DNA of 64,000 nucleotides from Plasmodiophora brassicae (lineage: Eukaryota > Endomyxa: Phytomyxea > Phytomyxea > Plasmodiophorida). The notes under the pieces were generated by a model that was given only the letters and a program-made list of their open reading frames with translations, was not told the DNA's origin and did not search any database. The position numbers were made by a program, and so were the translations under genes. Positions 35,312-47,260 of the stretch are shown piece by piece; within the stretch, counting starts at the first letter, position 1; each line of letters opens with the position of its first letter. The stretch spans positions 1-64,000 of the forward strand of contig CP145413.1 in NCBI GenBank assembly GCA_036867785.1. The letters are read 5' to 3'.

Positions 35312-37475
35312 TTATTTCTTAGAACGACGTGTTAGCCCTTCATGAAGCACTTCCTTTTGTTTCGGGGGTTCCGCAGGCGCTGGCTCGGCCTTGTCGCCAT
35401 CCGTCTTCTTGTGGTCGTCCGAGTCGCTCGGCTTCAGGCCATATTCGTTCGTGCGCGTATAGTCAACACGGTAGATCCAGCGTTGGTAAAGGTAGATGAA
35501 GAAGACAATGTCATCGCGAAGGCAGGACAGGCGATGCATCATGGGCATCTTGATGATGAACGCGAACAGATCATCGATGAACGTATTCTGGGACACAGTA
35601 TACAGTCAGGTCTGCACCCTTAAGCGTAGCGCTGGCCACCCACTCACCAATGCCTTGTAGGTCAGCATTCGCCATGGCAGATGCGCAACCGATTTGAGCT
35701 TGTAGTTCAGGTACAGCTGTGGGCACATCAAGATGAATCCGAACATGTACACAAAGCTGGTGGCTGATCCCAGAATCCACGAGTACGTGCTCTTGTGCTC
35801 GTTGTAGACCAGCGAGTACAGAGCGTAACCGACGGCCAGCGGGTACAGCACCCAGGATAGGTACTTGATTGCGACGCGCTCATGCTCGGCCGTTGCTGTT
35901 TCCGTGTACGACGCCTTGTCGTTAAACGTCACATGCGGGAACATCCTGCCTTCAACCTTCTCGACCTTGATGTCCAACGTTTTTGTAACTTTCCAGAATT
36001 CGATAAGCACGCCGACGCCCGCGGACCCCAGCACCATCCATGACGTTTCGTTGTCCAGCAGGTACAGGAAAATAATCAACTGGCAAAAGGAATTGATCAA
36101 GATGGTCCGAATCGATAGGCCTTCCAGAGACTTGTTGTCCTGCTGCCAGAACTGAATGTCGTTCTTGAACGCCAGAACATCAAACACCATATGCAGCATG
36201 GAAACCAAAAACGTTACGACCAACAGCACAGGGTTGGTCTCCATGAGCATTCGTCGAACGCCCTGCACCAGCATGTCAGACCACATTTGCCTTCTGCAAG
36301 TTGCCGAGATACGAACCTCAACTTCTTCCGCTGATGACCCGAACGATTCCTGCTGTTTGAACGAGGCATCCATCTGCGACTGCAGCTGCCATCGCAGGAG
36401 GGATATCGGCGAAAACTGCATCTCGAGCGGTACCTCCTTGACAGTGTCGTTGATGACCGTGCACTGATCTGACAGCAGCCAGAAGTAGTCCAGGTAAACC
36501 GGCGGTAGGTACCCATTCGTCTTCCTGTAACAGTGCCCATGAGAACGAACCCCGACAGGAGCGCCAACATCGATCTGTACGGGTCGATAGTGTACGCCGC
36601 TCTGACTTGCTGCGGAATGGCGTTATTCGGGAATACGGTCTGATCCGTCACGATGCGTATGTGCAGTAGTGGGCGCCACACAGACTGCCACGACGTATCC
36701 TGATCACGTAGCGTCTTATAGGTCGACACCGATTCGATCCCCGACTTCCGAGCCTCATCCAACCCTGGATCACTGAAGACACCTACACGGGGGACATCGA
36801 ACTTTAGAAACGCACTGGCGTGAATGGTTCAAGCCCGATGACGATACCGGATACGAGGTTCAACTTGGTGTTCAGCTTGGGTCGCGGCCGGTACATGTTG
36901 ATGCGATGGGTCAGCGTGAACGCGGGCGCGCCAGTTTCCGGCTGGAACTGGATATGCGCATAGACGCTGGCATTGTGCTGGACTGCCTCCGACAACGTCA
37001 GATTGATGTGACGTGACAGCACTTTATCGGTCGCCCTGTAAAAAGTTGTTAGAGTAATTGGCTGACAGCAGGCAAGGTGGCTGACCAGTCGTAAGTCAGT
37101 GCATGTGGGACCCGCCATGTATCCAAGATATCATCTGGCGACAGAGGGCCATGGTCGCGCTCCGAGATGTGGACAGTGAGTCGGAACGGGGTTTCAGCTG
37201 GCCAAAGGTTGTTGTGCGCAGGTCGAACAGTCCCATCCGGTGACCTAGAAACGTTCCCACCACCGAACATGGACCTGTGAACAAGGCCAATTCAGAGCGT
37301 GAATATCGAAAATGGGCACTGAAACCGACCTGGAGAAGTAGGAGATGAGCGAGTAGATGACGACCATACGAACGGCGGACGTCAGCGTTCCCATCAACGT
37401 TGTCCGCTGTTGAGCATCGGCAGCGGGAGCGGCAGCACCACCGGCCGGTCCAGCCGCTTCGATCACCTGCGCCAT
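35312..37475 (-). CDS. CLPTM1: CLPTM1-family transmembrane protein
   Basis: ER/Golgi multi-pass protein; animal members control receptor and transmembrane protein trafficking or act as lipid scramblases. Six exons: 37330-37475, 37086-37274, 36848-37035, 36581-36782, 35648-36524, 35312-35587; all introns (50-65 nt) keep frame. Family blocks in order: N-terminal helix VIYSLISYF, LTVHISERDHGPLSPDD, the YLPPVYLDYFWLLSDQ block, WSDMLVQGVRRMLMETNP, a helix-rich centre with SMLHMVFDVLAFKNDIQFW, then FGFILMCPQLYLNYKLKSV, DDLFAFIIKMPMMHRLSCLRDD and IYLYQRWIYRVD. The polar Lys-rich tail is typical. A start at 37547 is also in frame; MAQVIEAAG matches the usual short N-terminus better. Confidence 0.95.
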
Positions 37476-37744
37476 GCTCGCGTCGATGCGCAGGCCGCGT
37501 ACGACAGGTGACCGGACGGACTTGCTCACGCAATCGCCGCCGGCCAAAAAACGTCGGCCTTCGCTCCACGTCCACGACGAGTGGCGCCGTACGCCACCAC
37601 CACAGGCGACTGTCGATGAGGTATGCCATATGCGTCATACGTGGTCGCAGCGCATCCAAACAACAATGGCGCAGACATGAAATAATACCCATGCGAAACT
37701 GCTTTATTGCGCGCGAAAGTCCTTTCGCCCACGGTCTTCAGTCG

Positions 37745-38455
37745 TCACCACACAGGACAATTCTGGCAATTCTTCTCCCAGTGAGGCCCCCTACATGTTC
37801 TGCAGGGATAAGGAGGTCGCTCATGGTTGGTGTTATGCACAAAACCGCTCTTGGACTTATAAATCCAGTCGCCCTGCTTATTGAGTTCCCATCCTGGGCC
37901 TGTTACAAAGACCCCCTCCGCCGTTTGTCGGAACACTGCGTGATAGACATCAGAGAATACTTCTGGGCATCGATCCAGTGTTTTGAACACCGCTTGTTCA
38001 GACTTCGCAAAAACACGCGGCATCCCGCGTGATCCCGACAAATGGCCCCGGCTCGTTAAAGCCTCAATAAGCGGTTCGGATAGGTCTACCTCATGGAGGT
38101 CAGGGAGCAACAACATCGTTGTCATCCGCGCTGTCAGCTCGTTGATGTCAGGGCAGTCACGATCCTCCCGATTTGCCCTCAGCGGTGCTCCCTCATTGGC
38201 TTTCACCGGCACCCCCACCAATTGGTTCGTGATCAACTCTTTAATCGTCTGGAGATCCAGCACGAGCGCTGCGACCGTCACATCCGCGGCCACCTTGTCC
38301 TCGTTAACGGCTTCTAAAGTCGCCAGAACCCCGTCCAGGGTCGTCTGGATCTTCCGCATGTCGTCAACCTTGACACTGATGGTCTGCACGTCTCCGACAC
38401 AGCACCCATTCTTCATTTCGCCAGAAGTGTTGTTGAGGACGTGTGTACTGAGCAC
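37745..38455 (-). CDS. Zinc-knuckle-like protein, 236 aa, possibly element-derived
   Basis: Single-exon frame, unrecognised. The N-terminal half is acidic, heptad-rich and likely a coiled coil (VDDMRKIQTTLDGVLATLEA). The centre is PDLHEVDLSEPLIEALTS. The C-terminus has CRTCRGPHWEKNC, a CX2CX3HX4C pattern one residue short of a retroviral-type zinc knuckle, then CQNCP. This layout is Gag-like, but no integrase, reverse transcriptase, terminal repeats or target-site duplications are seen nearby. A decayed second copy lies directly upstream, so the sequence has duplicated locally. It may be a domesticated or remnant Gag-like gene. Confidence 0.5.
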   Translation of the reverse strand: MLSTHVLNNTSGEMKNGCCVGDVQTISVKVDDMRKIQTTLDGVLATLEAVNEDKVAADVTVAALVLDLQTIKELITNQLVGVPVKANEGAPLRANREDRDCPDINELTARMTTMLLLPDLHEVDLSEPLIEALTSRGHLSGSRGMPRVFAKSEQAVFKTLDRCPEVFSDVYHAVFRQTAEGVFVTGPGWELNKQGDWIYKSKSGFVHNTNHERPPYPCRTCRGPHWEKNCQNCPVW

Positions 38456-38489
38456 GTGACGCCGCTTATAAGATCGCTTTTGTGCCAGC

Positions 38490-38800
38490 GCGATACCTCA
38501 AACGATTCCCCTGGAAATCCGCGGTGAAATGTGCGCCGCAGTTTTTGACCTGACCTTGACTGGCGGTCTGGCAGGTTCGGTCGCGCGCATGTCCAAAACC
38601 TACCGGTCACGAGATCCAGGGTGTCCGTTACAGCTTGTTCCGATGTCGCAAATACACGCATCCCGCACGATCGCGACTAACGGCTCCAGCTCGTCGCAGC
38701 CTCGATAGCCGGTTCGAATGGAGTTAGATCATGAAGATCAGTGGGCGATAACGTAGACGACATTAAGTGCTGGACGACGAGTTCGTCGCCACGACCAGGT
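38490..38800 (-). pseudogene. Decayed upstream copy of the zinc-knuckle ORF
   Basis: The minus-strand reading PTDLHDLTPFEPAIEAATS, a stop, then CGMRVFATSEQAVTDTLD parallels PDLHEVDLSEPLIEALTS and GMPRVFAKSEQAVFKTLD in the intact ORF, displaced by about 635 bp. It carries an in-frame stop and loses alignment downstream. Confidence 0.75.
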
Positions 38801-38976
38801 CGGTTCGCATTATCCAGGTATATAGCCTAGTGTTCGATTCATAGATGCAATGTTGGACATGATCTGCCCCGATGATGGGCAAAGATAACAGCGAGAATTG
38901 TCAGGACACACAGTGCGGTCGCCATTATCAGAGGTTTTGCACTTATGGTCGCCTTGCGGGTACAATTCACGTCTAT

Positions 38977-39049
38977 GCCCGGTTAGCTCAGTTGGTAGAG
39001 CATGCGTCTAATAAGCGCAAGGTCAACTGTTCGAGACCGTTACTGGGCA
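38977..39049 (+). tRNA. tRNA-Ile (anticodon AAT)
   Basis: 73 nt, no intron. Acceptor GCCCGGT pairs with ACTGGGC (one G-T); discriminator A. D-arm is GCTC-AGTTGGTA-GAGC. Anticodon stem TGCGT/GCGCA with loop CTAATAA gives AAT. The T-stem has one T-C mismatch. A TTTT Pol III terminator follows at 39,057. The A-box TAGCTCAGTTGG and a B-box-like TGTTCGAGACC are present. Confidence 0.93.
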
Positions 39050-39149
39050 GTGTACCTTTTCGCGCACGCTGTTTTTGCATCATCTTGGCCTTCGCCGGTG
39101 CGCGGTGCGGATGCCGCTGCCGGGCCGGCAGTCCGCACGGCGCCGTGCG

Positions 39150-40775
39150 GCAATGCAGGCAATGCAATTTTCCAACTGCATCGGCCTGCAGCTGCAAGGG
39201 GCAGTTACTGCCGGTGCTGACCTGGACAGATTGCTTCTTGACTGGCGGTCGTCTCATAATGTCGATGCGGACATGCCTACCAACTGCCCCGTCGTTCGGG
39301 AGCGACATCCTGTCAGCCCAGTCCCGCCCTCTGTCGACTCGGTTGCCGTTGACCGGTTCTGGGACGATACCACCGTGTGTTGTCACGACCCTGATACCTG
39401 CGTGGATATCGGTGCACTTCCGAACCCTTCCGTAGAGATTTCTCGCCAGCAAGTAGTGCAGACCGCCAACGGTCCTCGTCACGCGTTCGTTGTTCTGACT
39501 GCTGATCTCACTGCAGGCCATCAGCCGGATGCGCTCCTCGCTAAGTAAATGGGTGAAAACGAATGGAAACGGCGACGCTAACGCTGTTCCCGATAACGAG
39601 GTGTTCGACAAATGGATTTTCACGCGTCAGGCGCTTTGCAACCAAGGCGACATGCGGGATCCCATGATCCCCTGTGGACATAATGCTCTCCTGGACGAGA
39701 CCCTTATTGGCGACCTTTCCTACTTTATGGACCCAGAACCAGCAAGCCACATTGCTCGTCGCTTGGGTCAGCTGGGGCGGCAGTCGGTCAACGCTTTGAC
39801 ACGGGTGGCCGATCAGCCATCAGGACAGGTCGCCGTTAAATGTAACCCTGACGGTCATGTCCATGTGAAGTGCGGCCGAACGGTCACCAAGGTGTCCCCA
39901 TCTCATTACGTCAAGCTGAAGTCCATGTACCGAGGGAAACCTTCCGAGTTCAACACCCGCCTGTTCGCATTGCTGGTGAGGACACGTTCTGCATTCGCTG
40001 CTGACCCCCGTTTGACAATGTTTGCTGTAGATGCGGTACGTTGCGTTGTCGGATACTGGCATGCAGGCGGCCTGCAACGAGGATGTCTTTCGGGTGCTGC
40101 TCGCCGACTTCGACGTGCGCATGGAATGCTTCGCATCGCCTATGAATTGCCATTTTACGCGGCAGTATTGCAGCGCGTTCCCTGACGTCGACACCGTGTT
40201 CGGATCACGTGGGTCGTTCTTCGCCTTTCGACCCGTCAGCGGCTCGTTCCACGCCAATCCGCCTTTCATCGACGACATTATTGAACGCATGGCCCGTCAC
40301 ATGGACGAACTGCTGGCCGGCACGTCCCAGCCGCTCTCTTTCATCGTTGTCGTTCCGCATCGCGCGAAAACGTCGGCCTGGAAAGTGCTTTCGTCGTCGG
40401 TGCACAACCGGTACCACCTGCTTTTAAAGGTACCGTACTGTGACCTGAACAGGAACCTCTGGAATGCACCCTTTAACCTTCGTAATTCTGTGAACAGCAA
40501 AAGGCACACGGGTTCTGCGAGGGCGCCCAACACCGTCGTTCGTCACGTTTCAAGGTGTCCTCATGCGACTCGTCGATCATATTCCTTCAGAATGACCCCG
40601 GTGGTTCCATGCTGTCCTCCGCGTTCCGCGTACTGTTCCAGCTGACCCGCTGGCTCCAGGTGCCCATAAGTACAAAGTTACGGATGAACGCATCGAGCGT
40701 CTTCGTTTGGCGTTTGCGTCGCGACAGGCCAGTGAACGAGAACAACAATATCGGAAACGCAAGCGCGGCTTGTAA
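39150..40775 (+). CDS. PCIF1-like cap-adjacent adenosine N6-methyltransferase
   Basis: In animals PCIF1 (CAPAM) methylates N6 of the first transcribed 2'-O-methyladenosine of mRNA. Exons: about 39150-39431, 39517-39975, 40031-40429, 40498-40600, 40642-40775, joined in frame by introns of 41-85 nt. Catalytic-domain blocks match the family: LFALLMRYVALSDTGMQAA, ECFASPMNCHFTRQYCSAF, DTVFGSRGSFFAF, then the catalytic NPPF within SGSFHANPPFIDD, PLSFIVVVPH, and later IIFLQNDP. A basic tail, YRKRKRGL, could be a nuclear signal. No WW domain is evident before the catalytic part, so Pol II CTD binding may be absent. The start is uncertain. Confidence 0.85.
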
Positions 40776-41099
40776 AATTGGACCATGTGCGACACTCGCC
40801 CCTGAAATTTACAGTGCCGGTGTAGTTGAAGATCCTATCGCCAACGTGCTTTGGATGACTTTATATGCTCCATGGCTGACGGGGAAATATAGTCCATGTT
40901 GACATCGACGCGATGGTCGTACAGGTTGGGAAACCGAAGCGGTTGCTGTGACGTCATCGGGCAACGCTAAGACAACGCTCAGCCGACTATGCGATGAGTA
41001 ATGGTTCCGTTCGCCAACGCAGCCGTCTAACCATAGATGCAACCACTGTATTATGACGAATAGTTGACAAATAGTCGCATACGTATGCCTCCCGTTGTA
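40776..41099. other. Convergent intergenic region
   Basis: 324 bp between two converging genes (PCIF1-like and the large beta-rich protein); presumably 3' UTRs. No gene seen. Confidence 0.5.
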
Positions 41100-44000
41100 T
41101 CAGACGCGAGCAGTTTCAATGCAGCCGAACGTGCCAAAGTCGAACGACGCCGCCGAGCAGCCAGGCCGACACGTCCAGGACCCATCGCTGTGCACGCAGA
41201 CGTCGCCGCTGTGTGGGCAGTCGCTGCTGACGACACAGGTCCCCTCGGGCAGCTGCAGGCAGCTGTGCAGGTGGACATGGCCGCGGGCGATCAGCATGTG
41301 GAACGGCAGCAGAAGCGCATGCAGTGGCAAGGTGATCGTGAATTGCACTTCGCGACGGAACACGAGGAACGTGAACGTGACGGCTGGATCGATTCCGGCC
41401 GCGATGTTCGCCGTCGTCAACCGGTCGACGCTGAACGCCACCAGAACGGGAACCCATGAGCTGAGTGCGGACGCGCCTCGTGACAGGCTGCGAGCCTTGT
41501 CGCCGTGCCCGATGGAACGCAGCCAATCGTGCTCGCTGACGCGCCCGACGTTGCAATGGACATGCCAGTCGAATTTCGACGGGCCCAGGTTGACGACGGC
41601 GCCGACCGATACGCCCACAATGCCCATGAGCGTCATGTCAGCCTCGAACGCGAGGCCGCGATCGAACTTGACCATGGTGTGGCCGTCGATGACAATGTCG
41701 GCAGGTTGCGGCGCAATACGAAGCATGACCTGCCCGAACGACCATCCCGATGGCACCTGATCGACATCGATGCGGCGGTCGTCATTCGCGTCGTTGTACG
41801 ACAGGGCCAGGTCCCGCAACGTGGTGCTCTCAGCGTTGCCGTACAGGAACGCGGGCAGGAACGTACCGATCGCCGGCTGTGCGTCCAGGAGCACGTCCAC
41901 CTCCGATACGACCCGTCCGAGTTGAAGCTTGAGGCCACCGCCGACAGCGCTCAGCATGCCGCCCGAGATGACCAGGCGGACGTAGAGATCGTCGAAACGC
42001 AGACCGGCCAGGTCGACGAGCTGACCGGCAGCAACCGAGGGTGATACGGCGCCACCGCTCAGCGTCAACGTGTCGAACCCATCGAGGGCGCCCTCGGCGA
42101 TGATCTCAAACGACACGTTCCTGGCCAGGTATGCGTGAATGCCCACGCCGCAGGACACGTCGATGGAAGGTTGCTGCGCGCGGTACAGGTCGACTTGCAG
42201 CGTGGCATCGTACACGGTAACCGAGTCGGACAGGGGAATAGACGTCAGCGTTGTCAGCTGAACGACGGACGGCGCCATGTTCGCGAACGGGACCTTGACG
42301 CGAACACCAAATCGGATGGCGTGTGACGACCCCGCGAAGGTGCCAATGGAGCGGTGGGTCGGCGTTTCTGGACGTGCGACAGCCAGGTCCACCTCGATCG
42401 AGACGCCTTGGGCATCGACGGTGACCGTCACGCTTGTCGAGACGACGTCCAGGTCGTCCACAGTGGAGTCATGTGGCACTGGCCGGTCCAGGGATTCCAG
42501 GACGAGGTCAACGATGCATCGCAGGTCCGATGTGGCCAACGTCACCGAGTACTGGCGCAAGGTGCCCGCTGCCGCACTGAACATGAACGACATGGAGGCG
42601 GTCGTCTTGGCGATCTTTGCGGAACCGGTCGCAGACAAATGCTCCAGGTGTCGCTCCTGGGACAGGACGGCCGTGACCGTTGCCGATGAGATGTGAAGCC
42701 AGGGAAGGTGCGGCGACAGGCACGTCTGCCCGTCTGTGATCGTCCCACGAAGTTCCAAAGCGTCGTCGCGAGCGCCCACCTTCCACGATGCTTCTAGACG
42801 GATCGGGTCCCACCACGATGCCGAGGCGATACGAACGCGCAGGAAGGCTGATAGCATCACAAGAGCCCCTTCATCGGTAACGTCGATGACCAGCTTGGTC
42901 AGCGTCGCGTACTGGTGAATGTCCACCGACCCTGACGCCGACAGCGTTAACGAGTTCGACGAGGTCAGCGTCATGCGGACGGCAATCGGCGATCCGGCCA
43001 GGGCTCGGAACAGGGAACCTGGACGGGGCGTGAACATGGTGTCGGCTGTGAGACGAACACCTTTGGCGAACTCGCCGTTGATATCATCCGTTGCGACGTC
43101 CAGAGTCGCATCGCATTCGTCTAACAGGTTCAGGACGGACCGGAATGGGCGCGACGCCCGTGAGATGATCGCCGACGGTACGATCTTGACCGACAGCGAT
43201 ACGCCTAGGTGGGTCCCGTCCTCGATCACGCCCGTGAACGCAACACTGGACGCGGAAGCCCTAGGGATGTCGGCATAGCCAGATAGGCGCACGTACTTTG
43301 CTAGGCGATGGGTGGGCGGGTCGATCATGAGTGAGGCGCGCAAGTCAGCCGTACGCAGAACGATCAGGTTCTCGATGGCAGCCGAGGCGCCCTTCAATGT
43401 GCCCTGCAGCATCAGGTGGGTGGAACTCGGATCCCAGTCGGACCGCACGTCGAACGTTAGCCCATGACGATGCCAAGCAAGGTCGAAACGCAGCGTCAGG
43501 GCAGGGCGCTCCAATACGCCTTTGAACGTGATGCGGACGTTCGACGTCAGTAGGTCAGAGGGCGCGGTCGAAAGCGGAATCGCCTTCTTCACACTGATGA
43601 GGCCGTTCCCGTCACCGTACATCGAGATATGCGCATGCAAGTCGCCGCGAACCTCGTGATGGGCCGTTAGCCGATCCACACCCAGGTCGTCGATGATCAT
43701 GTCGCGGGCGGAGATGGTCACACCCTCCACGTAACCGGCGCGGTCGTGAGTTGTGGCAACCACGAGCGCGTCGTATTTGGTGGACGATGCGATGCTGCCC
43801 GCCAGCCATGATAGCCGTGGGAGAAGTCTCGTCCAGGCGTTGTTGGCCACGTGCGCGCGCATCAAGACGCCAAGAGACGCGCTCTGGACATCGGCAATGA
43901 AGAACGCCAACAGCTCCTGGTCGTCGCTGCCCGATGACATGACGTCTAGCTCCAGTGCCGACTCTGGAACGAGCACGTCATGAACGGATTTGTTAAGCAA

Positions 44001-44284
44001 AGGGGTCCCGTGCACGTACTGTTCAGAACCGTATGTGTGAAACGACGGCCGGATGAGAATAAGACAGGAAGCCAGACAGAGAGGGAGGCCCACAGAACGG
44101 GGTTGCGGACGGTAGCCAACGATAGGACGGGTGGCGACGAGATCCGCCTGTCGAGATCGGACAGGGTGGCCAGCGGGTCCCGGCCCGTGAGCAGGTTGAC
44201 GTTGGTGAACAGGACATTGTTAACGATGGCAGCGATAGTGATCAGGGCGATGCCGGCCAGAGGCCACCTCCACGTTCCCACCAT
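41100..44284 (-). CDS. Large secreted or membrane-anchored beta-rich protein, Cys-rich C-terminus
   Basis: Unrecognised. A first exon (about 44,110-44,284) encodes a likely signal anchor, WPLAGIALITIAAIVNNVLF. An intron of roughly 80-110 nt ends at 44,019, then one exon of about 2.9 kb runs to the stop at 41100. The bulk alternates polar and hydrophobic residues in long strand-like stretches with little helix, suggesting repeated beta structure. Near the C-terminus are NDANDDRRIDVDQ, a Ca-binding-loop-like motif, and a module of about 10 cysteines (SDCPHSGDVCVHSDGSWTC) like small extracellular disulfide domains. Both point to an extracellular or luminal location. The donor site of the intron is ambiguous (44,128 or near 44,102). 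Confidence 0.65.
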
Positions 44285-44744
44285 CGGTACAATGCCGGAA
44301 ACCTGTACGTGTCGAAATGGCAAGAAAACGCCGTCACTCCCGGGGAGGGGGGAGGCACCTCATGCCCGCCCAGCGCGTCACGCCACGCCAACGGCGCCAC
44401 CCGTCACGCATTGCGTGCCCGGTCGACTGACGAGTGACGTGCCCCGTGCCAGGTCGTCGACTCGGGTCTAAATTTGGTCCACAGACGCACCCAGTCAGGT
44501 CTGCCCAGCTGGCTGCCGGGCACGGTCGGTCGACGGGGGGGAACCACTTGTACTGCATTCATTCATCGCCCTCCATTCGGTATTTTGTTGGCCAGGGTCG
44601 GTCATGTCGTCGTCGTCGTCGTCGCATTCGTTGACGGCGGGGGCGGCGCCGGCGGCCCGGGGCGCTGCGCCAGCGTTCACGGCGGTATCAGAGCGCTGCT
44701 CGCCCATATTGCGGGTCCCTGTGCGTGATGCACGGTCGCGTTAG
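44285..44744. other. Divergent intergenic region
   Basis: 460 bp between diverging genes; promoter region for both. Contains a run of GTC trinucleotides at 44,604-44,625. No gene seen. Confidence 0.5.
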
Positions 44745-45384
44745 ATGGATCGGGTCGTCGACGAGGTGTACGCCAACGTCACTGACCTGCACAAGGAGCA
44801 TTGCAAAAAGCAGTATCGTATCGCCCACCTGCAAGGCACTCTGGAGAAGATTCAGGAAACGGCCCGTACAGGTATGCCCTTGACTGTCGGGCTGTCCCAG
44901 TTCTGAACTGGTAATCGGTCCATAGCGAATCGCGAATTACTGGCAGCTCAGTCCGCGTATAGTCTAGCCATGGAGAAGCATCGTTCGCTGCTGGAGAAGA
45001 CCGACACTGAGCATTCGCTCATCGAGGAGTATCAAGAGCGTCTGGCAAGGGCAGGCGAAGAATTTGAACAAATCCGGTCGGCAAGGGTAACGCAAGCGTC
45101 CCACTACGATGAGGAAAGGTGCGGTCGGTGCCTATGTTCTGCTATCAAACCAAACTGTAACTGGCTATATATCCCTTACGTATAGCGAACGCCTGAACAC
45201 GATCCGCGAAATGTTCGCCTCTCAAATCGCCGACATCTTGGCGTCGCCTTCATCGGCGAATCGAGGCGGTGGTGCCCAGATTCTAGGTCGCGTCGAAGAT
45301 GTTCGCCGGCAGATAGAGGCCGATCCGTCCGTCATCGAGAACCTGGGCGGCTGGTTTCACTCGATCATGGAGTCCGTACCGTAA
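44745..45384 (+). CDS. Small coiled-coil protein, 165 aa
   Basis: Three exons (44745-44871, 44947-45118, 45186-45384) join in frame. The product is highly charged and almost wholly helical, with heptad-like spacing from MDRVVDEVYANVTDLHKEH through LIEEYQERLARAGEEFEQI to LNTIREMFASQIADIL, then GGGAQILGRVEDVRRQIEADP and a C-terminal GGWFHSIMESVP. No catalytic motif. It could be a subunit of a cytoskeletal, kinetochore or tethering complex. I cannot name the family. Confidence 0.65.
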
Positions 45385-45881
45385 CGTTCGCAAACCGTCG
45401 TTCTGAGCGTTAACAACGTTGTACCGTGCAGCCACTACTTGTACGCTGTCGCCGTCGCTGACAAGTGCACGTCATTTCTCGTATCGGGATCATGCCGGAA
45501 GTGCCAGGAAGGATAGGGTTGTCACGCAATAAAGCCCCTTCAAGTTCACGCTTCCAGTAGGCCCCCTGAACGGCTACCGGTATTGTGTTCCTTTCGCTCT
45601 GTAGCATAATGAGGACGAGTGAAGAGTGATTCGCGTCAGCAATCCGTAAACCGTTTTGCTGTCCCACTTGATCGCCAGCGACGCCGGCCTTCATGGGTAA
45701 GACCTGTCGAACCTAAGGCCAAATTCTGGTCCGAAGAACATGGCCAGCAACGACAGGCCAACCTCACACGGCGATGCCAGGGGTCGCACCACAAGAAGAT
45801 CTGATCACAGGCGAATGCATGAACGATGATTTATGAGTAGTAGTAGTTTGGGATGTTGTCGATGTTGCCAAACGACATTGT
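45385..45881. other. Convergent intergenic region
   Basis: About 500 bp between the stop codons of the coiled-coil protein and RPSA. A minus-strand open frame of 94 codons (45,410-45,694) has no recognised motif and no support. Confidence 0.45.
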
Positions 45882-46730
45882 TCACTTCCAGGTGGGCGTC
45901 GGGGCCGGTTCGGCAGCCCAGTCGGCGGCCTCCGGGACGGAAGCGCCCCATCCTGCAGCAGCCGCAGCGTCAACCGTCGGCTCCGCAGCGCCCCACTCGC
46001 CCGGGGTCGGCATGGCTTGAGCGATGGCACCGAATTCCTCACCGGCCGTCGCGGTGGACGGGAACAAGGACTTCTCGGCGTGCTCCTCGGCCTGCTTCTC
46101 GGCCTCTTCCGGGTCCCGGTAGATGAACAGGTCGACCATGACGTCCCAGTCCTGTTTGCGGGACAGCTGGCCACGCAGACGCAGGACCTCACGCGCCAGC
46201 AGCCAGTACAGGGTGGCGATCGAGTGCTTGCTCTTGTTGTTGGCCGGGATGCAGACGTCGACGTTGTCCAGGGGGCTGTCCGCGTCGCAGAACGCAATCA
46301 CAGGAATGTTGACGTAGGTCGATTCGGTGATGGGTTGGTGGTCGCTGCGCGGGTCGGTGACGACCAGCAGGCGAGGTTCCATGAACATCTTCTGGATCTG
46401 GTTCGTGAACGTACCCGGGTTCCAGCGGGACGCCACGTATCGCGTGCCGGTGTACTGCGAGAACTTGTATACGGCACGTTGGCCGAACGCTCGGTTCGAG
46501 ATGAGGCAGACGTCATCCGGGTTCTCGATGCCGACGATGATGCGGGCGGCCAGCATGAGCTTCTCCCACGTCTTCTGCAGGTTGATGATGTGGACACCGG
46601 TCGACTGCACCCGCTTGTAGATGTACTGTTCCATGTTAGCATCGCAGTTCCGGGACCCAATGTGGACCTCGGCCGCCAGCATCAGCTGGACGTCTTCGGC
46701 CGTCATGGCCATCGCTGCTGGCGGTGCCAT
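45882..46730 (-). CDS. RPSA: 40S ribosomal protein SA (uS2)
   Basis: Small-subunit ribosomal protein at the head-platform junction. Single exon, 282 aa. Nearly every eukaryotic uS2 landmark is visible: [126 protein letters not shown] and [14 protein letters not shown]. The C-terminal tail has the eukaryote-specific acidic, Trp-containing segments ([21 protein letters not shown]). Absence of introns contrasts with its neighbours and fits high expression. A start at the second Met (MAMTAEDV) is possible. Confidence 0.97.
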   Translation of the reverse strand: MAPPAAMAMTAEDVQLMLAAEVHIGSRNCDANMEQYIYKRVQSTGVHIINLQKTWEKLMLAARIIVGIENPDDVCLISNRAFGQRAVYKFSQYTGTRYVASRWNPGTFTNQIQKMFMEPRLLVVTDPRSDHQPITESTYVNIPVIAFCDADSPLDNVDVCIPANNKSKHSIATLYWLLAREVLRLRGQLSRKQDWDVMVDLFIYRDPEEAEKQAEEHAEKSLFPSTATAGEEFGAIAQAMPTPGEWGAAEPTVDAAAAAGWGASVPEAADWAAEPAPTPTWK

Positions 46731-47260
46731 CTTTCCCCGTGCTACGACGATTAATCAAGACAAGCGGCGTTGCTACGCCTGGGCCACGGACTCCGCAGCG
46801 GATACCGCCCACGCACTATACGACGTGACGCCCTAATATCCCCGACTCCGGCACTCACCTCCTTCTCAACTATTGCATCTGGTAGAGACCCGTAGTTGGG
46901 CCTCACTGCGTCCACTGACGCCGTCGCCTGACCGGGAGGTCGTGCACTGACCCGCCCAAAATGAACCAGGGGGATCATCTGAAGGAGGCCGGAATACGAA
47001 ATCCGGAACCCAGCCGCGTAGGGTTTGCATACGGTGTCGCCTTCCCAGAACGAGCTTCCCGGAACAGCAACGGCAGCTCTGCTCGTCACGACTATGGAAG
47101 ATTATCAGGTACGGCCCGCCAGGGGCAATACGAAGAGGTATCCAGATGCCCACAAGACCATTGAGTGGGACTATCGGGCGAGTCCGTCTCTCCGAGGCTG
47201 CGCCGTCGGAGTCGAGAGTCGGAGACGGAACGCAGCCAGTCTCGCTCTCTTAATCCCAAT
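46731..47260. other. Divergent intergenic region
   Basis: 530 bp between the RPSA start and the first transporter; promoters for both. No gene seen. The transporter frame is open upstream to 47165 but the extension (RLRRRSRESETERS) looks like 5' UTR. Confidence 0.5.
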
